A stretch of 5,068 nucleotides of DNA. It comes from an uncultured Campylobacter sp. (GTDB lineage: Bacteria; Campylobacterota; Campylobacteria; Campylobacterales; Campylobacteraceae). A model generated the notes under the pieces. That model made no database searches, was not told the origin of the DNA, and was given only the letters and a program-made list of their open reading frames with translations. This document shows, in pieces, positions 1-4,601 of the stretch. The DNA is taken from NCBI GenBank assembly GCA_905373295.1, contig CAJPSJ010000145.1:1-5068 (forward strand). Reading direction: 5' to 3'. The translations under genes and the position numbers were made by a program. Within the stretch, counting starts at the first letter, position 1. Each line of letters opens with the position of its first letter.

Positions 1-1
1 C

Positions 2-97
2 GTCGATGTGCGCGTGCATATCAGCAACCTCCGCTCCAAAACGAGCAACGACTTCATCCTCTCCAGCCGCGGACTCGGATATAAGATAAATGCTTAA
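2..97 (+). CDS. OmpR/PhoB-family response regulator, C-terminal end (partial)
   Basis: Only the last 31 codons are in the window; the 5' part lies off the left edge. The frame reads VDVRVHISNLRSK, then SSRGLGYKINA and a TAA stop. This is the recognition helix plus the C-terminal beta-hairpin wing (RGLGYK) typical of OmpR/PhoB winged-helix DNA-binding domains. By family knowledge the protein would be phosphorylated on an N-terminal receiver Asp by a sensor kinase and bind promoter DNA in the cytoplasm. Its stop lies inside the start of the following kinase gene (ATG at 90, TAA at 95-97), an 8-base overlap that implies translational coupling and a cognate pair. The target regulon cannot be read from this fragment, so no gene symbol is given. 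Confidence 0.9.
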   Translation, partial: VDVRVHISNLRSKTSNDFILSSRGLGYKINA

Positions 98-1207
98 AGG
101 GTTTAAATTTACGCTTTTTAGCGCGATCTTCATCATCGGCGCCTTCATAAGCGAGAGTCTTTATATCATCTATTTAAATTCCAAAATCGAGGAGAGGCCG
201 ACGTCGCCGAGCTGATACAAAAAAGCGGCGAAGCCCTAGCCGGTGCGGATCTGAATCTAAAAGACGAGCTAATCTACGACTACGCGATCCTAAATGCAAA
301 CGGCGAAATTTTAAGATCAAACCTAAGCGTCCAGCCGCCGGATTTTGCGTTTATCACGCTGAAATTTGGCGGGCGAGTGTTTTTTAAGCGCCACTTTCTG
401 CACGAGGGCAAGCTGCATTTTTTCGTCATCTCAAAAAAGATAAGCTACGCCAAGATAGAATTTATCGCGATCTCTACGATCTTTATCACGATTTTCGTAG
501 CGCTCATCATCGCGTTGTTTAACTACAAAATCATTAAAAATTTCTACGCGCAGCAAAGCAACCTCATCAAGGCGTTTTTCAACGACGCGATGCACGAGCT
601 AAAGACCCCTCTAGGCGTCGCGCTCATCAATACCGAGATGCTTGGGCTGCGCGACAAACACACTGCGCGTATCAAATCCGCGCTTAAGCAGATGGTAATT
701 ACTTACGAGGACGTAGAGTACTTCATCAAAAGCGGTAAGATGAGCTTAAAAAGCCGCCGCATCGATATGAGCGAGTTTTTGGGCGCTAGGATAAATTTCA
801 TCTATCTGGTCGCAAAAAGCAAAAACATAAACCTACAATCGCGAATAGCGCCAGATGTGAGCGTCTTTATGGACGAGACTTCGCTTATGCGCCTCATCGA
901 CAACACGCTAAGCAACGCCATAAAATACTCGCGCCCCGGCGGCAAGATCATCATCGGGCTGGAAAAGGGGGTGAGTATAGCGGTATTTAGCGTGCAGGAT
1001 TTCGGCATCGGCATAAAGGATACGAGCGCGATCTGGGATAGATACTCGCGCGAAAACGCGGCTCTTGGCGGATTTGGTCTCGGGTTAAACATAATCGATA
1101 AAATTTGCAAGCGCTACGGCATCGCAAAAAGCGTCAACTCGAAGCTCGGCGAGGGCAGCACCTTTTGCTACAAAATCCCGCTGTTTAAGCAGAAACTTTT
1201 GGACTAA
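90..1207 (+). pseudogene. Sensor histidine kinase, frameshifted in the sensor region
   Basis: The natural start is the ATG at 90, overlapping the regulator stop. That frame gives MLKGFKFTLF and a first membrane helix (about residues 7-28), then meets TGA at 213-215 after 41 codons. From about 197 the -1 frame carries clear kinase sequence without a stop to TAA at 1205-1207. Adding one base near 190-197 would give about 372 aa. In that numbering there is an extracytoplasmic sensor of about 95 residues and a second membrane helix at about 125-146. The phospho-acceptor is H169 in MHELKTP (His codon 593-595). The N box DNTLSNAIKYS is near 270, the G1 box DFGIG near 304 and the G2 box GFGLG near 328. 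All catalytic motifs are intact, so only the sensor/TM1 part is cut off. A GTG at 377 opens a 276-aa remnant with TM2 and the kinase core but has no convincing ribosome site. The break is not in a homopolymer, so slippage phase variation is unlikely; a real mutation or a sequence error are both possible. Confidence 0.85.
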
Positions 1208-1260
1208 AACGGCACGCGAAATTTAGGCGCTAATTTTAAAATTTTAAAAGTAAAATTTGC

Positions 1261-1310
1261 GCGGCTATCGAGCTTTTTAAAATTTCCTTTTGAAAGGAAT
1301 TTTCAGCCGC
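1261..1310. terminator. Hairpin between convergent genes, possible bidirectional terminator
   Basis: Inner arms AAAATTTCCTT (1279-1289) and AAGGAATTTT (1294-1303) pair over about 10 bp with one bulged T and a four-base loop. Outside them GCGGCT (1261-1266) is complementary to AGCCGC (1305-1310). The structure sits between the + strand kinase and the convergent - strand gene and overlaps the stop codon of the latter. The inner stem is AT-rich and no long T tract follows on either strand, so intrinsic termination is plausible but not strong. Confidence 0.35.
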
Positions 1311-2079
1311 CTTTTGCTTCTCTGCTGCGCAAATAATATTCTTCCAATGGATAATTTAGATTTCCGCAATTATCCAGCTCAAAACCTTGTTTTATATCAA
1401 ACGATGCCTTGTTCCTCTCCTGATAATATTTTTTGATTTTTTCGGAGAAATTCATTCTATCAAATAGGTATTCAGAATGATTGCGTTGTATATAATTTTT
1501 ATAAATTAAAACAAACTTATCTAACAATATGTGAATATTCGGCCCTTTATAAGCGCCGTCTAGCGTAATTATCGGTCTATCAAATCCAGCACTCATATCG
1601 TTCAAATTTATTTTTAAATATTTCTTTGGGTCGGTTTTTTTGGCTTTTAGTTTATTCATAAAAATCTCTTCAAACGTCTCATTATTATCATGATGCGTTT
1701 TTAATATTTCAAACCAATTCGATAAATTTATATTTTCTAATTCATAATATGCGATTTCGTATGAGCTACGCCAGGAACCGCCATAAGCATAAACCCTATA
1801 ATCATTGATCATTTGATCTAGTTTTAGCTCATAATCTAAATACTGCCCTATCGCTCTTTTATACAGTTCCTCTTTCGGTAAAATTCTATTCTCGGCTAAA
1901 CAATAGCCCTGATTGTATTTGTTATAATCAAACAAACTTACTACTTCAAAGCCATATTTTTTTGAATAATTAGGTACGGTTCTAATAAAAACAGCAGATA
2001 AAATAGCGATAGTTGCTAAACTTAGCCAAATAAATTTTTTAAATTTGGTATCGAATAGCTTTTTAAATAAATTTTTCAA
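1303..2079 (-). CDS. Membrane-anchored extracytoplasmic protein, paralogue 1 (258 aa, unknown function)
   Basis: I do not recognise this protein. It starts with a Lys-rich tail (MKNLFKKLFDTKFKKF), then one hydrophobic helix at about residues 17-32. The positive-inside rule predicts an inner-membrane anchor with the body in the periplasm. Next comes a juxtamembrane block with GFEVVSL, DYNKY, QGYC and ILPKEELYKRAI, then a charged, Tyr/Asn/Lys-rich body and the tail EAKGG. It has exactly two cysteines, C60 and C238, both in motifs shared with the gene at 2308-3117. The start is TTG, chosen because GAAAGGA lies six bases upstream and the N-terminus then aligns with the paralogue. It overlaps the 64-aa gene by 17 bases, so the two are probably translated together. 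Base composition is very AT-rich (18% GC in the 60 bases from 1681) compared with the flanks. The coding call is strong; the function is open. Confidence 0.85.
   Translation of the reverse strand: MKNLFKKLFDTKFKKFIWLSLATIAILSAVFIRTVPNYSKKYGFEVVSLFDYNKYNQGYCLAENRILPKEELYKRAIGQYLDYELKLDQMINDYRVYAYGGSWRSSYEIAYYELENINLSNWFEILKTHHDNNETFEEIFMNKLKAKKTDPKKYLKINLNDMSAGFDRPIITLDGAYKGPNIHILLDKFVLIYKNYIQRNHSEYLFDRMNFSEKIKKYYQERNKASFDIKQGFELDNCGNLNYPLEEYYLRSREAKGG
1838..1926. repeat. Paralogue direct repeat, copy A
   Basis: This 89-base stretch matches 2891-2979 without gaps, with about 13 mismatches counted by eye (about 85% identity). It encodes the conserved block from about NKYNQGYC to the AIGQYLD region of paralogue 1. 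It is the best-conserved part of the duplication and could serve as a recombination substrate between the two genes. Confidence 0.75.
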
Positions 2080-2257
2080 TTCCCATCCTTTCTATAAAAA
2101 ACTGGTCCAGGTTAATTTTAGGCGTGATTTCATCCTGTCTGTCTATCCATTTTTCATCTGCTACTTTATCTGTCGGCGGCTGAGAATTTTGTCCCCAGAT
2201 ATACCAAGATAAAACTTCTGTTGCGTAGTCTCTGCTTAAATCTAGCGTTGTTGTCAT
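2063..2257 (-). CDS. Small orphan protein, 64 aa, between the two paralogues
   Basis: Unrecognised. The protein begins MTTTLDLSRDYATEVLSWY, continues with IWGQ and a polar, acidic stretch (TDKVADEKWIDRQDE), and ends DQFFIERMGIEKFI. It has three tryptophans, no cysteine, no signal peptide and no membrane helix, so a cytoplasmic location is the default. A good ribosome site (AAAGGA, six bases before the ATG) supports translation. An in-frame TAA two codons before the ATG shows it is not simply the open 3' end of a longer frame in this sequence. It lies 50 bases after the 269-aa paralogue and overlaps the TTG start of the 258-aa paralogue by 17 bases, with that gene's ribosome site inside its last codons. 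Such packing suggests a functional operon member. It could instead be a remnant of a larger protein, and composition alone cannot decide. Confidence 0.6.
   Translation of the reverse strand: MTTTLDLSRDYATEVLSWYIWGQNSQPPTDKVADEKWIDRQDEITPKINLDQFFIERMGIEKFI
2086..2091 (-). promoter_or_regulatory. Ribosome binding site that fixes the TTG start of paralogue 1
   Basis: The - strand reads AAAGGA here, six bases before the TTG at 2079-2077. The site is inside the coding sequence of the upstream 64-aa gene. No ATG in the right frame lies nearby, so this site is the main reason for choosing the TTG. Confidence 0.65.
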
Positions 2258-2307
2258 TTTTTATCCTTTTAGTAATTTTAATCTATTCTTTGAATTTATT
2301 GGGCCTT

Positions 2308-3117
2308 TCAGCCACCTTTTGCTTCTCTTGTATCGACAAATTGTTTTTCTATATCATAATCTAAATTTCCACAATTATCTATTGCCCCCAAGTCAAAATT
2401 AGGATACAAAGATTTGCTTTTAATTAGTGTTTGATTATATTTTCTTGTATCATAAAAAAAATTTTTATTTATACGATAACCATAAAATCTATAACCGGTT
2501 CTTAAATTTTTGCGCAACACAAAAGCGTTATCGAGTAAAATTTCACCACTATCTCTACCATAAGTAATAAAAACGATGGGTTTGTCAAATCCAGCTATCA
2601 TTTTACTTAAATTTATTTTTAAGTGCTTTTTATAATCCGTCTTTTTCATATTTAGCATATTAAACCATATTCTATCCATAATCTTAGACTCGTCTTCATA
2701 ACTTAACGACTCATGCTTTATTGGTTCGTAAATTTTTAAATATGTATTTTTTATCTTTTCTAGCCAATTATCCAAATTTATATCATCGGCTAATTCATAA
2801 TATCCTATTTCTACTTCATTTTTCCAGCTTGAACCATAGTTATAGGCTCTCCACTCATCTATTTTTTTATCTATTGCTATTTTTTTATCCAAATACTGCT
2901 CTATCGCTCTTTTATACAACTCCTCTTTGGGTAAAATTCTGTTTTCTTTGAGGCAATAGCCCTGCTTGTATTTGTTATAGTCGGAAAGAGAAACGACAGC
3001 GAAACCTCGTGAAGTGGAATAATCGGGGATTATGCGGATAAATGCGGCGCAGAGTATCGCCGCTAGAAGTAGTGTGCCAGCTAGCACTTTAAATTTAAGA
3101 GATTTATAAAATTTCAT
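2308..3117 (-). CDS. Membrane-anchored extracytoplasmic protein, paralogue 2 (269 aa, unknown function)
   Basis: This is a clear paralogue of the gene at 1303-2079 and equally unrecognised. A basic N-terminus (MKFYKSLKFK) precedes one hydrophobic helix at about residues 11-30, predicting a signal-anchor with a periplasmic body. Shared landmarks in order are AFIR..P.YS, GFAVVSL, DYNKY, QGYC (C55), ENRILPKEELYKRAI, YYEL, KINL..M.AGFD.PI, DNCGNL (C249) and the tail EAKGG. Outside the membrane helix these are its only two cysteines, as in paralogue 1. The frame is open upstream to 3228, but the ATG at 3117 is chosen because AAGGAG lies seven bases before it and the N-termini then match. It is probably the first gene of a three-gene - strand operon. 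The anchor-coding part (3000-3117) is close to 50% GC while the body is around 20%, a break within one gene. Confidence 0.87.
   Translation of the reverse strand: MKFYKSLKFKVLAGTLLLAAILCAAFIRIIPDYSTSRGFAVVSLSDYNKYKQGYCLKENRILPKEELYKRAIEQYLDKKIAIDKKIDEWRAYNYGSSWKNEVEIGYYELADDINLDNWLEKIKNTYLKIYEPIKHESLSYEDESKIMDRIWFNMLNMKKTDYKKHLKINLSKMIAGFDKPIVFITYGRDSGEILLDNAFVLRKNLRTGYRFYGYRINKNFFYDTRKYNQTLIKSKSLYPNFDLGAIDNCGNLDYDIEKQFVDTREAKGG
2891..2979. repeat. Paralogue direct repeat, copy B
   Basis: This is the partner of 1838-1926, in the same orientation at an offset of 1053 bases. It encodes the matching block of paralogue 2. The identity falls off on both sides, as expected if this segment is under the strongest constraint or has been homogenised between the copies. 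Confidence 0.75.
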
Positions 3118-3124
3118 ACCGACG

Positions 3125-3130
3125 CTCCTT
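3125..3130 (-). promoter_or_regulatory. Ribosome binding site deciding the start of paralogue 2
   Basis: AAGGAG on the - strand, seven bases before the ATG at 3117-3115. It rules out the longer reading from a TTG at 3228, which would add 37 residues encoded by the inverted repeat. Confidence 0.8.
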
Positions 3131-3170
3131 TTAAAATTTAAAATTTCAGCGCAGATTTCCGCGATCTTGC

Positions 3171-3244
3171 GATTAAATTTAAAGCGCTCGCCGTGCCGCG
3201 ACGCTGCGGCAAAGCAGCCAGGCGACAAGCGCTTAAATTTAAAT
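3171..3244. repeat. Large GC-rich inverted repeat between two - strand transcription units
   Basis: Left arm GATTAAATTTAAAGCGCT (3171-3188) and right arm AGCGCTTAAATTTAAATC (3228-3244 region) are complementary apart from single-base bulges. Inside them CGCC (3189-3192) pairs with GGCG (3221-3224). The centre can fold in two mutually exclusive ways on the + strand, GCCGC..GCGGC (3195-3210) or GCTGC..GCAGC (3204-3217). It lies 3' of the Cache gene and 5' of paralogue 2, so it may end transcription of the HIT-Cache pair or limit read-through into the AT-rich operon. There is no classic T tract. No clear promoter for paralogue 2 was found between here and 3117. Confidence 0.5.
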
Positions 3245-3251
3245 CCCGCCG

Positions 3252-4070
3252 CTAGCCCTTGCGGTGCAGAACTATATAGCCCAGCTTCGTGCCGTTTTCG
3301 TCCGAAAACGCCCTCACGTAAAAATAATGCCCGTCCTTTTTGATAAAGCTCTGCGCCCCAAAATCAAGCGTCGCCAAAATCGACAAAATATCGTAATCCG
3401 GCGCGCTGTTTACGACGATAAAGTCCTTGATAACGCCTATTTTATCGTAGAAGCAATCGGTCTCAAACCTCTTATCTACGAGGATAAAAATATCGTTTCC
3501 CATGCGGTTGATCTGCGCGATGACGTGTTCGAAATCGAGCATTATCTCGGCGCTTCCGATAAATTTGCCGTCGCTAAAAACAGGTGAAATTCCGCGCATG
3601 AAAACTCCGCATCGCCCCATCTCCACAAGCGCTTTAGGAAGCAGGCTTTGGCGGATCTGCAAAAGCGAATGGCGAAAAGAGCTCAGATCGTCGTTGTAAA
3701 ATTCGTCGCTCCAGCTTCTGGCCAGACTTCTGATGTTTTGCGTGTGAAAATGTATCTTCACGCCCGTGTAAAAGGGCACTGCGCTTAAAATGTCTTTGTA
3801 TTTTTTCGTCACGTCCATGCACTCGCCGTGTTTGCCGCTCTCGAAGCAGCGCACCACGTCGCTGTTCTGCGACAAAATCAGCGAGATCGCAAAGGCGTTT
3901 AGCTTCTCTTCGTCCACGATCTTTTCAAACAGGCTCGCGCTAAAATCGAACTGCTGCTTGATTTTTATCTCGTTTTCCTCGCTTTTAAAGCGCAAATAAA
4001 ACGCAAAGGTGGCGACGCAGCAAGCAAGCGCGAAAAGGCTTAGGTATTTTTTAGAGCGTGCGCCTATCAT
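3252..4070 (-). CDS. Stand-alone periplasmic double-Cache sensor protein (272 aa)
   Basis: A short basic N-terminus (RSKK) is followed by one membrane helix at about residues 9-26, then a helical linker and a Cache-type ligand-binding fold. The segment KIHFHTQNIRSLARSW (105-120), DDLSSFR (127-133), the R-G-I-S-P-V-F strand near 159-165, and DGKFIGSAEIMLDFEHV strongly resemble the double-Cache (dCache_3-like) sensing domains of bacterial chemoreceptors and other transmembrane sensors; this is from memory, not a search. Such domains bind small ligands in the periplasm. Here the protein ends at LGYIVLHRKG, where receptors normally continue into a second membrane helix and then HAMP, MCP signalling, GGDEF or kinase domains. 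None follows in any frame before the next gene. It may be a truncated receptor or a genuine anchored binding protein working with a partner. The start ATG overlaps the HIT gene stop (ATGA), indicating coupled translation; its own ribosome site is weak (GGA). Confidence 0.85.
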   Translation of the reverse strand: MIGARSKKYLSLFALACCVATFAFYLRFKSEENEIKIKQQFDFSASLFEKIVDEEKLNAFAISLILSQNSDVVRCFESGKHGECMDVTKKYKDILSAVPFYTGVKIHFHTQNIRSLARSWSDEFYNDDLSSFRHSLLQIRQSLLPKALVEMGRCGVFMRGISPVFSDGKFIGSAEIMLDFEHVIAQINRMGNDIFILVDKRFETDCFYDKIGVIKDFIVVNSAPDYDILSILATLDFGAQSFIKKDGHYFYVRAFSDENGTKLGYIVLHRKG

Positions 4071-4438
4071 CTGAATTCCATCTTTAAATTTGCCGCTAAA
4101 ATTTCTGCAAATTCGCTAAATTCCGGCAGATCGAGTTTGCCGTTGCGCATCTTTTTTCCCCAGACGGACTCCGGGAAAAAGCTGTCGTTTTTAAAGCGCG
4201 CCTGGACGTGAAAATGCACGCGCGGCACGTAGTTGGCAAAGCTTGCGATATTGATCTTATCGGGTGCGTAAAACTCCCGCAGGCTCTTTTCGCACTGAAG
4301 CACGGCGCGCCACAGATGCGCCAGCGTCGCCTCGTCACAGTCGCTAAGCTCTTTAAATTTCGCCTTCGTAAAGACCTTCACCCACGGCACTTCGTGCTCC
4401 TCGCGCTCCACGTAAATCATCTCATCTTCGTAAATCAT
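4067..4438 (-). CDS. HIT-family nucleotide-binding hydrolase/transferase-like protein (123 aa)
   Basis: A short histidine-triad protein of the usual 110-140 aa size. The N-terminus MIYEDEMIYVE gives the first beta strands, followed by a helix with acidic Cys-containing residues (LSDCDEATLAHLW). DKINIASFANYVP (60-72) leads into the triad region VHFHVQARF. Known HIT proteins carry H-x-H-x-H-x-x and bind the alpha-phosphate of nucleotides, hydrolysing AMP-lysine, ApnA or similar bonds; the middle His is the nucleophile. Here the first triad position is Arg (R73) while the second and third His (H75, H77) remain, so activity is plausible but the substrate is uncertain. AAGGAG (4445-4450) sits six bases before the ATG. 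It is the first gene of a two-gene unit with the Cache sensor and diverges from the MFS gene. Confidence 0.85.
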   Translation of the reverse strand: MIYEDEMIYVEREEHEVPWVKVFTKAKFKELSDCDEATLAHLWRAVLQCEKSLREFYAPDKINIASFANYVPRVHFHVQARFKNDSFFPESVWGKKMRNGKLDLPEFSEFAEILAANLKMEFR

Positions 4439-4506
4439 CGCGTTCTCCTTGAAAACGGAATTTTAATGCAAAGCCCATTAAGGCTCGGTAAATTCCTCTT
4501 ACATAA

Positions 4507-4512
4507 ATAATA
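4507..4512 (-). promoter_or_regulatory. Candidate -10 for the HIT-Cache operon
   Basis: The - strand reads TATTAT, one mismatch from TATAAT, about 70 bases before the HIT start codon, in very AT-rich DNA. TATATT at 4514-4509 is an overlapping alternative. No -35 stands out, which is usual for sigma-70 promoters in Campylobacter. The AT content makes chance matches likely. Confidence 0.35.
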
Positions 4513-4572
4513 TACTAAAATACATTAATTAAATATATCTATAAAATCTCGATATATTCGTAATTTTTATGT

Positions 4573-4578
4573 TATAAT
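4573..4578 (+). promoter_or_regulatory. Perfect -10 box (TATAAT) for the MFS gene
   Basis: TATAAT lies 23 bases before the ATG at 4602, downstream of the T-rich run TAATTTTTATGT. Transcription would begin near 4585, giving a leader of only about 15-20 bases that consists mostly of the ribosome site. No convincing -35 is seen. Confidence 0.65.
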
Positions 4579-4590
4579 TCTGCCTTTTAA

Positions 4591-4595
4591 AAGGA
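4591..4595 (+). promoter_or_regulatory. Ribosome binding site of the MFS gene within a palindrome
   Basis: AAGGA, six bases before the ATG. It forms the right half of the perfect 12-base palindrome CCTTTTAAAAGG (4583-4594). The palindrome is AT-rich and short, so it may be chance. Confidence 0.6.
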
Positions 4596-4601
4596 ATATA
4601 T

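Noticed and set aside
802..1110. Open frame on the - strand inside the kinase
   Set aside because: It lies antisense to the well-supported HATPase domain and has no ribosome site or recognisable protein features; it is a codon-bias shadow.
377..1207. Reading the kinase as an intact 276-aa gene starting at GTG 377
   Set aside because: Kinase sensor sequence continues in the same frame upstream to about 197, and the ATG at 90 overlaps the regulator stop. GTG 377 lacks a good ribosome site and is the consequence of the frameshift.
2721..2951. 76-aa hydrophobic open frame on the + strand within paralogue 2
   Set aside because: The apparent hydrophobicity is produced by the complement of Lys/Asn/Tyr-rich codons. 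There is no ribosome site and paralogue conservation is in the - strand frame.
1303..3117. Mobile element carrying the AT-rich islet
   Set aside because: No transposase, integrase, tRNA target or flanking direct repeats were seen; composition alone supports foreign origin but not a defined element.
3118..3228. Extension of paralogue 2 by 37 residues to a TTG at 3228
   Set aside because: The extra residues are encoded by the inverted repeat, have no counterpart in paralogue 1, and would bury the signal-anchor. AAGGAG seven bases before the ATG at 3117 is a better start.
4464..4486. Short dyads TAATG..CATTA and AGCC..GGCT in the HIT leader
   Set aside because: The arms are only 4-5 bases, overlap each other and are not followed by a sequestering pairing with the ribosome site, so there is no support for a riboswitch.
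4532..4558. Inverted repeat AATATAT / ATATATT in the divergent promoter region
   Set aside because: It is seven bases of pure A/T in a strongly AT-rich stretch, so it is expected by chance and not reported as an operator.
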